Assembly (NCBI GenBank): GCA_964641135.1
Contig: CAZXJV010000003.1
Coordinates: forward strand, 3,851-67,850
Direction of reading: 5' to 3'
Length of the DNA: 64,000 nt
Source of the DNA: Teretinema sp964641135
Lineage (GTDB): Bacteria > Spirochaetota > Spirochaetia > Treponematales > Treponemataceae
Both the position numbers and the translations under genes were made by a program. The notes under the pieces are model-generated. The model was not told where the DNA came from. It saw only the letters and a program-made list of their open reading frames with translations, and made no database searches. This document shows, piece after piece, positions 8,625 through 16,488 of this stretch. The stretch's first letter is position 1; each line of letters starts with the position of its first letter.

Positions 8625-10385
8625 ATGAAACCTATCGAATCCCAGAATCCCGAAAAACTTGAATTGATCCGCCATAGTACGGCCCATGTGATGGCTTCTG
8701 CCGTTACAACATTGTTTCCAGGAACAAAAGTTGCCATCGGACCGGCTATTGAACATGGTTTTTATTATGATTTTGAACTTCCCCGTTCAATTACGCCGGA
8801 TGATCTGCCGGAAATAGAAAAAGAAATGCGCCGGCTATTGAACAGTAATCTTGACTTTACACGCGAGGTAATAACCCGCGAAGCGGCGCTTGACCTGTTC
8901 AGGGATGAACCTTTTAAGAGTGAACTTGTCAGGGAACTGCCTGAGGGTGAAGAAATCAGTCTGTACCGTACCGGCGATTTCGTGGATCTGTGCAGAGGGC
9001 CTCATGTTGGCTCTACCCGTGAAATTAATGCCCAGGCTTTTAAGTTAATGAAAACAGCGGGTGCCTACTGGCGTGGGGATGAAAAACGACCCATGCTGAC
9101 CCGTATTTACGGTACCGCCTGGGAAAAACCCGGTGATCTTAAAAACTACCTTGATATGCTTGCAGAAGCAGAAAAACGGGATCATCGCCGCATCGGCAAG
9201 GATCTGGCTTATTTTCATATTGATGACGAAAATCCGGGCCAGGTTTACTGGCACCCGGACGGCTGGACCGTATACCGCCTGATCGAAGACTATGCCCGCG
9301 CCCGCATCCGCCAGGACGGATATGTCGAGGTCAAGACTCCGTTTGTTATGCCTCAAAGTTTATGGGAGCGCAGCGGCCATTGGGCAAAGTACCGGGAAAA
9401 CATGTTTGTCACTGAAAGTGAAAAACGCCTGTTTGCTCTCAAGCCCATGAACTGTCCCGGACATATCGAGATTTTCAGGCAGGGTTTGAAAAGCTATCGC
9501 GATTTACCGTTGCGTATGGCTGAATTCGGATCCTGTACCCGTAATGAACCGGGCGGATCTGTGCATGGTATTTTGCGGGTTCGCGGGTTTGTGCAGGATG
9601 ATGGACATATCTTCTGCACAGAAGAACAGATACCGGATGAGGTAGCACGGTTCTGTGTTTTGTTAAAAAGCATGTATCGCGATTTCGGTTTTCCGGAAGA
9701 AACAATATTGGTCAAGTTTTCAACCCGGCCGGAAATGAGGGTCGGCTCAGATGAAAGCTGGGATCGTGCCGAGGCCGCACTTGAGGATGCCTGCCGGAAA
9801 GCAAAACTTGATTATATAGTAGCTCCCGGTGAGGGTGCATTTTATGGCCCGAAACTCGAATTTACCCTGGTTGACGCTCTCGGTCGACACTGGCAGTGCG
9901 GTACCATTCAGGTGGATTATCAGCTGCCTTCAAAGGAACGTCTGAACGCTGAATACACCGGTGAAGATAACGCCCGACATCATCCGGTGATGCTGCACCG
10001 TGCTGCCCTGGGCTCCCTGGAGCGCTTTCTGGGTATTTTGATAGAGCATTATGCCGGTGCCATGCCTCCCTGGCTTGCTCCCCGTCAGGCAGTTGTTGTT
10101 CCTGTCGCTCCTGCATTTGAAGAGTATGCCGTCGCAGTCAGTGCGCGGCTGAAAGCAGCAGGTGTCCGGGTGTTTGCCGATATTGATAATGATCGAATGA
10201 ACGCAAAAATACGGAAATATCAGGGACAAAAGATACCGTATCAGCTGGTTGTCGGTCAGAAGGAGATGGATGAAGATGCCGTAGCCGTTCGTACCCGTGA
10301 CGGAAGTCAGAAGGTCATGAGCGTCGAGTCCTTCATTCAACTTCTTCTTGAGAAGACTTCCTCGAAGTCGGCGGAGTTATTGTAA
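8625..10385 (+). CDS. thrS: threonyl-tRNA synthetase lacking the TGS domain
   Basis: The 586-residue class II synthetase charges tRNA-Thr with threonine. The editing domain starts almost at the N-terminus (RHSTAHVMA, residues about 16-24, and DLCRGPH further on). The catalytic core carries the zinc-ligand motif MNCPGH, motif 2 around EFGSCTRNEPGG and motif 3 near HRAALGSLERFLGILIEHY, followed by the anticodon-binding domain. The TGS domain that precedes the editing domain in most bacteria is absent, as I recall for other spirochaetes. ATG 8625 follows AGGAG by 7 nt and is preferred to an in-frame GTG at 8619. Expression is probably controlled by the T-box leader. The 3' end overlaps the convergent membrane-protein gene by 53 bp. 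Confidence 0.96.
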   Translation: MKPIESQNPEKLELIRHSTAHVMASAVTTLFPGTKVAIGPAIEHGFYYDFELPRSITPDDLPEIEKEMRRLLNSNLDFTREVITREAALDLFRDEPFKSELVRELPEGEEISLYRTGDFVDLCRGPHVGSTREINAQAFKLMKTAGAYWRGDEKRPMLTRIYGTAWEKPGDLKNYLDMLAEAEKRDHRRIGKDLAYFHIDDENPGQVYWHPDGWTVYRLIEDYARARIRQDGYVEVKTPFVMPQSLWERSGHWAKYRENMFVTESEKRLFALKPMNCPGHIEIFRQGLKSYRDLPLRMAEFGSCTRNEPGGSVHGILRVRGFVQDDGHIFCTEEQIPDEVARFCVLLKSMYRDFGFPEETILVKFSTRPEMRVGSDESWDRAEAALEDACRKAKLDYIVAPGEGAFYGPKLEFTLVDALGRHWQCGTIQVDYQLPSKERLNAEYTGEDNARHHPVMLHRAALGSLERFLGILIEHYAGAMPPWLAPRQAVVVPVAPAFEEYAVAVSARLKAAGVRVFADIDNDRMNAKIRKYQGQKIPYQLVVGQKEMDEDAVAVRTRDGSQKVMSVESFIQLLLEKTSSKSAELL

Positions 10386-11088
10386 GAGCGGCCATGATCA
10401 TGAAGGAGTCCATGAAAGGCACCTTCGGATCTGACCAGAGGTTGAATACCGGGATTGCGGCGCGGACAGTGAGTCCGCCTCCCCAGCCGGTTTGCAGACG
10501 ATAGCGGATTCCGCCCTGGAGAACAGGATACAGCCAGCGGCCTGACGACCACAGATAGTTGTTTACGGCTGTAACCTGCTCGCCGGCTGTCAACGGTTCT
10601 CCGGGATTCCGCGCATCGGAAGGTACGCCGGGTTCAAGAAAGCTCCACCGCAGGGCAGCCGCCGGGCCGCCACCCAGGCTGTAGAGAAAGTTTCCCCGTT
10701 CAATCAGATATAAAAAGGGCAGGTCAAGCAAGAGAACCGGCACCAGAACAGTGCGGTTTTCGATCTCGGTGGGCAGGGCACGTTCGCCGGACCACAGGTA
10801 TGCGGTGCTGTACAGGGATAGTGAAGGGGCGAAGGCAAGGGATTCCCTGACTGGCAGCCGGTATTCCGCCCCGCCGAAAACAGCAATAGGACTCGGACCG
10901 CTGGCCAAACCGCCGGGCGCGCCGCCTGGACCCATGCCGGGGACAACCGTAATGCCTTCACCGTCCGAATTATGTATCAGGTTCAGTCCGCCGAAAATGG
11001 TCCAGCGGCTGTACTGCGCCATTGCAGTCTGCATAAGCAAGACTCCAAGTACAAGGCAGACTGTGTAGCGAACGGCTGTTTTCTTCAT
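10333..11088 (-). CDS. predicted outer-membrane beta-barrel protein
   Basis: The 251-residue protein has a clear signal peptide (MKKTAVRYTVCLVLGVLLMQ, cleavage after TAMA). The mature part is rich in Gly, aromatic residues and alternating hydrophobic stretches (FGGAEYRLPVRESLAFAPSL, LQGGIRYRLQTGWGGGLTVRA), typical of a small outer-membrane beta barrel. The C-terminus is charged, and the family is not identified. A proline- and glycine-rich loop (GMGPGGAPGGLASGPSP) lies between the first strands. The -10 box TATAAT lies 7 nt before the ATG with no Shine-Dalgarno, so a monocistronic leaderless mRNA is likely in addition to readthrough from the lipoprotein gene 8 bp upstream. Pore or structural roles are inference. 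Confidence 0.7.
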   Translation of the reverse strand: MKKTAVRYTVCLVLGVLLMQTAMAQYSRWTIFGGLNLIHNSDGEGITVVPGMGPGGAPGGLASGPSPIAVFGGAEYRLPVRESLAFAPSLSLYSTAYLWSGERALPTEIENRTVLVPVLLLDLPFLYLIERGNFLYSLGGGPAAALRWSFLEPGVPSDARNPGEPLTAGEQVTAVNNYLWSSGRWLYPVLQGGIRYRLQTGWGGGLTVRAAIPVFNLWSDPKVPFMDSFMIMAALTITPPTSRKSSQEEVE

Positions 11089-11095
11089 GTAAACA

Positions 11096-11104
11096 ATTAT
11101 AGCA
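11096..11104 (-). promoter_or_regulatory. extended -10 promoter of the outer-membrane protein gene
   Basis: On the minus strand TGC is joined to a perfect TATAAT (11101-11096), an extended -10 element. It overlaps the stop codon of the upstream lipoprotein gene and ends 7 nt before the ATG at 11088. No good -35 is visible. Confidence 0.6.
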
Positions 11105-12164
11105 CATCGGAAAGGTCGGCTTCCAGTAAACCGGCGCGACCTGTTTCAAAGAAACGCCGTTCTTCCCAGGCAGCGATCAGGCGGCTGCCGGAAAGAATAA
11201 AGGGGCCGTAGACGTATCCGCGTGAAAGTTTCGGCAGGCTGAGAACCCTGACACCCGAACGGCCTTCCTGGCTGTAATAAAAGGTACCGTCCGAAAAAAG
11301 CAGGGCTGTTATGCCGTCATTCTGCAGAACTATGCCTTCAAGTGCTGGTTCTTCACCGCTGCGGGTGTACAAAACGGGGCCCGATCCTGTTGCACGGTGG
11401 ACCTGCAGGGAAAGAGCAGTGTTCTCCGGTAGCAGACTGACCAGATCACGAATTGCCCGATCTGCCTGATCAACAGGGAATGGTGATATTGATGTTCTCC
11501 AGGCATCTGCAGATATCCGGCGGATGGTCGGCAGGCGGATTACTGCTCCGCCTTTGTCCATCTCGGGCAGATATTCAAATTCCAGGTAGTTAAAGTCGAT
11601 CCGGTCCGCTTTTTCCTGTTTGAAGGCGGCGTACCACATTGACCCTACACGATCCAGTGCAACGCACTGGGCTTCAGGGGCAAGACCCAGGTCTGCGGGA
11701 TATAGACGAAGCAGTGGTGATCCTTCGGTGACATGAACCAAAAAGGGTTCCGGTCCGGTGCTTGTCCGGGTGGAAAAGAAACTGTTGCGGTACAGACGGA
11801 CAGCAAGCCCTCCGCTCCAGGTGTGTAAAGATCCGGATGTGCGTTCGTGGAACATGGTTTTATCACCGATTAAACGTACTCCGGTTTCAGAATCCGGATA
11901 TATCAGGCCCAGCTTGTTGACCAGCAGCACCGGAGTTCCCTCCATAAAGCCTACCGAAGCTGCACGGCGGGCTTCTGTCCATGCCTGAAAGCCGGGGAAG
12001 GGTATAGCTGCCGGATCCAGTGCGGAGCGGACACTGTCCTCATCGAAATAATACCAGGGAGAAGACGGTTCGGCCGGCGCAGGGGAGACGGCTGATTGAC
12101 GGTTGCTGCATGAGCTCAGGATGAGTATACACAAGGCTGCATTAATCACTGTGATCGGTTTCAT
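11097..12164 (-). CDS. putative exported lipoprotein, function unknown
   Basis: The 355-residue protein has a short signal peptide ending in a lipobox-like LSSC (Cys at residue 19), so it is probably an acylated envelope lipoprotein. A Ser/Pro/Ala-rich linker follows. The remainder is beta-rich with repeated patterns such as VLLVNKLGLIYP, LEGIVLQNDGITALLFSDGTFYY and YVYGPFILSGSRLIAAWEE. These resemble blades of a beta-propeller-like repeat, which is inference from composition only. It lies between two other envelope genes of the same direction (23 bp after one, 8 bp before the next), suggesting a shared envelope role. No named family recognised. Confidence 0.65.
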   Translation of the reverse strand: MKPITVINAALCILILSSCSNRQSAVSPAPAEPSSPWYYFDEDSVRSALDPAAIPFPGFQAWTEARRAASVGFMEGTPVLLVNKLGLIYPDSETGVRLIGDKTMFHERTSGSLHTWSGGLAVRLYRNSFFSTRTSTGPEPFLVHVTEGSPLLRLYPADLGLAPEAQCVALDRVGSMWYAAFKQEKADRIDFNYLEFEYLPEMDKGGAVIRLPTIRRISADAWRTSISPFPVDQADRAIRDLVSLLPENTALSLQVHRATGSGPVLYTRSGEEPALEGIVLQNDGITALLFSDGTFYYSQEGRSGVRVLSLPKLSRGYVYGPFILSGSRLIAAWEERRFFETGRAGLLEADLSDVL

Positions 12165-12187
12165 TGTAGCTATACAGTAGCCGAGGC

Positions 12188-13036
12188 TCAGGGATCTGAC
12201 AAGTCTTGAATGGTAAAATAATACAGACCGGGGGTACTATTTGTCTGAATAAGAGTCAGCCAGCCACGAGGAAAAAAAAGCCGGTGCAGTCCATCAGTAC
12301 AATGGTATACGATAGACCGGTGTGTTTCGTTTTCTGTAAGCGGTATCCGTTCACCATGGATAGAATAGAAAAAATCTGGCAGGGGGCCATGCTCCGCAGT
12401 ATTGAAAAACAGCTCAATCACGGAAACCGGGGGGACCCGGATTTCCCGGACAGAAAAACGTCCTGAAAGAATGGCCCCGCTCATGCGCAGCTCATCAATC
12501 CATACATGGTTTTCCATTTTGTATGCTTCGTGCTCCAGTCTGCGCCAGTTAAAGGCAGCTGCGATACGCCGGCCTTCTTCCGGGCCGGAGCTGGCTGCAG
12601 TAATTATCCTGCGGGCAAGCCGGGCGGACAGCCCGGTGATCTGACGAGGACGCATCACAGTACGGTTGTTACTGGTCAGGGCATCAAGAGGGTACAGGCA
12701 GCCGGCTGCAGGGGCAAGGTCTTCAGGCAGGGAATCTGTGGGAGTTACCGTATAGACAAGAACCGGAGTAAAACTGCCGGCCTGTACCCTGATTTCGGCA
12801 GTTGGTTGAGAAGTAATGAGTGTTTTGCGGCTTCCTTCGTGATCAAACCATTCAACCTTCCTCACTGCACTCTTTCCCGGATACAGAAAGTCATCAAGGT
12901 GTGAACGGACTGGAAGTTCTACCCGGATTGTTTCCGTGGCAGAAGGCCATAATGGCGGAAGGGCGCAGGCTGTTGCTGCTGAAAGGTACAAAAGGGCTGT
13001 CAGCCGGAACAGAACAGGATACGGTGTGTGTTTCAC
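12188..13036 (-). CDS. putative exported protein, function unknown
   Basis: The 282-residue protein starts with GTG and a hydrophobic leader. A Cys after LSAATA near residue 25 could be a relaxed spirochaetal lipobox, otherwise signal peptidase I cleaves in the same place. The mature chain is beta-rich and includes a Trp-containing segment (FNWRRLEHEAYKMENHVWIDEL). No domain is recognised. It is the first gene of a three-gene envelope set with the lipoprotein and the beta-barrel protein. No Shine-Dalgarno is obvious before the GTG, so the start is the least certain part of the call. Confidence 0.55.
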   Translation of the reverse strand: MKHTPYPVLFRLTALLYLSAATACALPPLWPSATETIRVELPVRSHLDDFLYPGKSAVRKVEWFDHEGSRKTLITSQPTAEIRVQAGSFTPVLVYTVTPTDSLPEDLAPAAGCLYPLDALTSNNRTVMRPRQITGLSARLARRIITAASSGPEEGRRIAAAFNWRRLEHEAYKMENHVWIDELRMSGAILSGRFSVREIRVPPVSVIELFFNTAEHGPLPDFFYSIHGERIPLTENETHRSIVYHCTDGLHRLFFPRGWLTLIQTNSTPGLYYFTIQDLSDP

Positions 13037-13100
13037 AGGAACTGTGTAGCAGGATTGATCTATCCGTGCCCGAATGCTCTATGAGAAACAGGCTGAATAC

Positions 13101-14360
13101 TCATGTTTCAGTCAGTTTGATAACCTTCCTGTTAAGGATGAATATGGCAGTGACAAGAACCATGACTGTCCAGGGCAGGATTTCAAGCGTGGTATATCGT
13201 GCTGCCATACCAAAAGCAGCCGGCAGGAATGCTCCTCCCAGGCAGGCAGCCCCAACCTGGTAACCCATAACTCGCTCTGCCTTTCCCGGCCGGAATCGTC
13301 GCGGGGTTTCATGGCTGGTACACGGATACACCGGAGCAAAACCGGTTCCGATCAGAATAACAGCAAGGGCATTGAACCATTCCGGCAGAGCCGGTATCCG
13401 GAAAGGCAGGAGCAGCAACATGAGGCCGAAAAAGGCAACAGAAAGCCCCAGCCGGATCATCAGTTTGTTTCCCAACCGGTTGACGACCATGCCGGTAACA
13501 AGCCGGCCGCCAGTTATGGCTCCGTAGTACGCTGCCATCCATATCCCTGCAGTTACTGCCGATACTCCCCGCGATTCTACAAGCAGGCTGTACCCCCACA
13601 GCCCTACAGCGAATTCGCAGGAAACATACAGGGCAAAGATGGCGACCTGTGCCGCCGCTGCCCTGTTTTCCTTTTTTTGATCGCAGACGGCAGGATGTGT
13701 ATGTGCCGGTTTTGTCCTGTCATCAGTGCCCGGGTACGCCGGTGCAGTCCCTGCTGCTGTTTCAGATGCAGGAGATGTTCTGGCAGTCCGTAGTGTATGC
13801 ACCCGCTGCCACAAGCCCAAGGACAGGAACAACAGAACAGCGACTGATCCCTGCATCAGTGCCAGGATACGGTATCCTGTTCTCCAGCCCATGCCTGCAG
13901 CTATGGCCGCAGTTATTACTGCCGGGCCGGCTGTTGCACCGATTCCCCAACAGGAGTGCAGCCAGTTCATGTGACGCGAGGAATAGTGGCTTGCAACATA
14001 GCTGTTTAATCCGGCATCGATGGCACCCTGTCCGAATCCCAGTAGTAAAACAGCCGGAATAAGAGCGATAAAAACCGGTGCCAGCGAATATCCAAGAAGA
14101 CCTGCCGCTGTCATCAGGCAGCTGGCAAGTGTCAGTATTCCAATCCCGAAACGGGCAGTAAGCCGTGAGCCGAAGATACTGGAAACCGCTGAACAGATCG
14201 TGAGTATAATTGTTAGCAGCCCCGCTGCTTCAAGCGGTTTTCCGAAATCCTGACGCATAAAAGGCCATGCGACCCCGAGGGCTCCATCCGGCAGGCCGAG
14301 GCTGATGAATGCAGCATATATTACTGCCAAAAGCATTAAAAGAGTGGCTGAGTGCTTCAT
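13101..14360 (-). CDS. major facilitator superfamily transporter
   Basis: The 419-residue protein has about twelve hydrophobic segments in two six-helix halves. They are separated by a central hydrophilic loop near residues 190-230 that is rich in Thr, Ala and His. The first helices carry AFISLGLPDGALGVAWP and the loop 2-3 region has SRLTARFGIG, matching the MFS signature. The style resembles bacterial sugar or drug transporters of the YbjJ/FucP kind, but the substrate cannot be assigned. The ATG at 14360 has no Shine-Dalgarno and follows a TTGACA promoter by 8 nt from its -10 box, so the mRNA appears leaderless. It diverges from the epimerase gene. Confidence 0.85.
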   Translation of the reverse strand: MKHSATLLMLLAVIYAAFISLGLPDGALGVAWPFMRQDFGKPLEAAGLLTIILTICSAVSSIFGSRLTARFGIGILTLASCLMTAAGLLGYSLAPVFIALIPAVLLLGFGQGAIDAGLNSYVASHYSSRHMNWLHSCWGIGATAGPAVITAAIAAGMGWRTGYRILALMQGSVAVLLFLSLGLWQRVHTLRTARTSPASETAAGTAPAYPGTDDRTKPAHTHPAVCDQKKENRAAAAQVAIFALYVSCEFAVGLWGYSLLVESRGVSAVTAGIWMAAYYGAITGGRLVTGMVVNRLGNKLMIRLGLSVAFFGLMLLLLPFRIPALPEWFNALAVILIGTGFAPVYPCTSHETPRRFRPGKAERVMGYQVGAACLGGAFLPAAFGMAARYTTLEILPWTVMVLVTAIFILNRKVIKLTET

Positions 14361-14368
14361 AATAGTTT

Positions 14369-14397
14369 ATAATGGCAACAAATACCCGTTCTGTCAA
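14369..14397 (-). promoter_or_regulatory. promoter of the MFS transporter gene
   Basis: TTGACA (14397-14392) is perfect, with a 17-nt spacer to CATTAT (14374-14369) and 8 nt to the ATG. It implies transcription starting at or next to the start codon. Confidence 0.65.
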
Positions 14398-14456
14398 GAT
14401 GATTTTGTGCAGCAACGTGCTTGTGCCTGCAGCCGTGTGGACCTGCCCGTTATCGT

Positions 14457-14484
14457 TTGACATGCAAGGGCAAGACGTTATACT
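14457..14484 (+). promoter_or_regulatory. promoter of the epimerase-like gene
   Basis: TTGACA (14457-14462), a 16-nt spacer and TATACT (14479-14484) precede a transcript of about 14 nt of leader that carries the AGGAGG ribosome-binding site. Confidence 0.7.
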
Positions 14485-14504
14485 TGTTTGAGGAGGGGAA
14501 GCAG

Positions 14505-15539
14505 ATGAAGGCTTTATTTGTCGGTGGAACGGGTACCATAAGTACCGCCGTCACAGCCCTGGCGGTTGAGCGGGGCTGGGATTTGACACTTCTTAACCGG
14601 GGTACCCGCTCGGAGCGCCTAATCTCCGGGGTGCAATGCCTCACTGCAGATATCAATGGCGATGAAGGGGCGGTATCGGCAGTGCTTTCCGGTCACTCCT
14701 TCGATGTAGTTGTTGATTTTATCGCCTTTGTTCCCGGTCAACTGGAACGCGATATACGCCTTTTTTCCGGCAGGACTTCCCAGTTTATCTTTATCAGTTC
14801 GGCATCGGCCTATCAAAAGCCGTTGAATCATTATGCAATAACAGAATCAACACCTCTTTCCAATCCGTATTGGGAATATTCCAGAAACAAGATCGCCTGT
14901 GAAGATATGTTGATGGCGGAGTACCGCCGCAGCGGTTTTCCGGTAACAATTGTCCGCCCCAGCCATACATACAGTGAAAACTACCTGCCGGTTGCGGTGC
15001 ATGGACGTAAGGGTTCCTGGCAGGTTGTTGATCGTATTCTGAAAGGTAAACCGGTGCTTGTTCACGGTGACGGTACAAGCCTGTGGACGTTGACTCATTC
15101 CAGGGATTTTGCAAAGGGTTTTTTGGGTTTGATGGGCAACCCCCTGGCCATCGGGGAAACTGTACATATAACCGGAGATGAAAGCCTGACCTGGAACGGT
15201 ATCTATGATCGCCTGGGATCCGCTTTGGGGATGCCGTTCAGCAATTATCATTTCAGTTCCTATTTTCTTGCCGCCTGTGATCCGGTTTTTGCCGGGACGC
15301 TTGGAGGTTATAAGGCCTGGTCGGTGGTTTTTGACAACACAAAATTGAAACGCCTGGTTCCGGACTTCGTGCCGGTAATACGGTTTGATCAGGGGGTTCG
15401 CGAGTGTGTGCGTTTTATTATGGAAGATCAGCGTTTGCAAACTCCGGATCCTGACTTTGACCGTTTCTGTGATACTGTAATTGCGGCACTGGAAGGGGCA
15501 AAGGCCTCATTTTTTGCAGATACTGCCCACAGGCAGTAA
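14505..15539 (+). CDS. NAD(P)-dependent epimerase/dehydratase-like protein
   Basis: The 344-residue protein has a Rossmann nucleotide-binding start (ALFVGGTGTISTAVTALAVE, GGTGTI replacing the usual GxxGxxG spacing) of the extended or atypical short-chain dehydrogenase/reductase superfamily. A Ser-Ala/Tyr segment (FIFISSASAYQKP) and the Tyr-x3-Lys-like EYSRNKIACEDML are visible, so an active site is plausible. The substrate is not known; related proteins act on nucleotide sugars, and some atypical members bind RNA. I chose ATG 14505 because AGGAGG lies 8 nt upstream; in-frame sequence from 14421 adds an unrelated extension. Nine bases beyond its stop the FHA-GGDEF gene begins its own ribosome-binding site, so cotranscription is likely. 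Confidence 0.8.
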   Translation: MKALFVGGTGTISTAVTALAVERGWDLTLLNRGTRSERLISGVQCLTADINGDEGAVSAVLSGHSFDVVVDFIAFVPGQLERDIRLFSGRTSQFIFISSASAYQKPLNHYAITESTPLSNPYWEYSRNKIACEDMLMAEYRRSGFPVTIVRPSHTYSENYLPVAVHGRKGSWQVVDRILKGKPVLVHGDGTSLWTLTHSRDFAKGFLGLMGNPLAIGETVHITGDESLTWNGIYDRLGSALGMPFSNYHFSSYFLAACDPVFAGTLGGYKAWSVVFDNTKLKRLVPDFVPVIRFDQGVRECVRFIMEDQRLQTPDPDFDRFCDTVIAALEGAKASFFADTAHRQ

Positions 15540-15552
15540 GGGATACCATCGC

Positions 15553-16473
15553 ATGCGTTTGTACTACCTGCTGTACGAAAACAAAAAACAGGAGCTGGCG
15601 CGCAATGCCAGTTATTTGATCGGACGGGGTGAAGAGTGTGATATCCGTCTCTCCGATGTCACCGTTTCACGGCGCCATGCCCGTCTGTCAGGCGGTCCTG
15701 GCGGCTTCCGCATAGAAGATCTTGAAAGCACAAACGGCACCTGGTTGGATGGTCAGCGTATTACTACGCAATCTGTTGCTCCTGGGCAGGGGTTCCGTCT
15801 GGGAAGCTGCAACCTGCGTCTTGTTGCCCGTGATACGGTTCCCGCAGACCAGGATGGTTCACCGGCAGATACCATGATCTTTGAACAGCATATCTCGGAA
15901 ATACTTGCCGAGGTTGAAGGTACAGATCTTGCCCCCCGTGTTCAGGCACTTAAACAATTTTACAACGCAAAGAGGGAAGATCTTGCACGCATGGCCTTCC
16001 GGGACCAGCTCACAGGCCTTTTTAATCGCCGATATTTCGACCGCAGACTTGATGATGAGTGGGACCGCTCTGTACGATATCAGCGTCCGCTGTCTGTTGT
16101 CATGATCGACATCGATCATTTCAAGAAATACAATGACACCTGGGGGCATCAGAAGGGTGACGAAGTGCTTGCTGCGGTGGCACGTATTCTTGCCGCTACC
16201 TGCCGTACCAGCGATGTACTGTGCCGCTACGGCGGTGAAGAGATGGTTTTTATACTTCCGGAAACCCCCGGTGAAAAAGCCTGTGTTATGGCAGAACTGT
16301 GCCGTCAAAGGGTAGCCGGTAATACGGAGCCTGTTGCCGGTTGTGCTGTCACAGTAAGTCTTGGTGTTGCAGAGCGGTTATCCAATATGCCAGACAGCGC
16401 CTCCCTTCTTAAAGCGGCGGATGCAAATCTGTACAAGGCAAAAGAAGCCGGACGTAATCGGGTACAGTTCTGA
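15553..16473 (+). CDS. diguanylate cyclase with N-terminal FHA domain
   Basis: The 306-residue protein joins two domains. An FHA phosphothreonine-binding module lies at about residues 20-95 (YLIGRGEECDIRLSD, TVSRRHARL, ESTNGTWLDG). A GGDEF domain lies at about 145-305 (DQLTGLFNRRYFDRRL, ending with the signature RYGGEEMVFILP). The Gly-Gly-Glu-Glu motif is compatible with cyclic-di-GMP synthesis from two GTP. No membrane segment is present, so the protein is cytoplasmic, and the FHA domain implies control by a threonine-phosphorylated partner. ATG 15553 follows an AAGGGA site closely. It lies 13 bp after the epimerase gene and likely shares its promoter. Confidence 0.88.
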   Translation: MRLYYLLYENKKQELARNASYLIGRGEECDIRLSDVTVSRRHARLSGGPGGFRIEDLESTNGTWLDGQRITTQSVAPGQGFRLGSCNLRLVARDTVPADQDGSPADTMIFEQHISEILAEVEGTDLAPRVQALKQFYNAKREDLARMAFRDQLTGLFNRRYFDRRLDDEWDRSVRYQRPLSVVMIDIDHFKKYNDTWGHQKGDEVLAAVARILAATCRTSDVLCRYGGEEMVFILPETPGEKACVMAELCRQRVAGNTEPVAGCAVTVSLGVAERLSNMPDSASLLKAADANLYKAKEAGRNRVQF

Positions 16474-16488
16474 ACAGTCAGCATCCTG

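Noticed and set aside
13074..13793. 239-codon plus-strand open frame inside the MFS gene
   Set aside because: The opposite strand codes for a convincing twelve-helix transporter; the antisense frame is Gln- and Cys-rich without domain character.
14847..15440. 197-codon minus-strand frame opposite the epimerase gene
   Set aside because: It lies antisense to a well-supported Rossmann protein and lacks a start signal.
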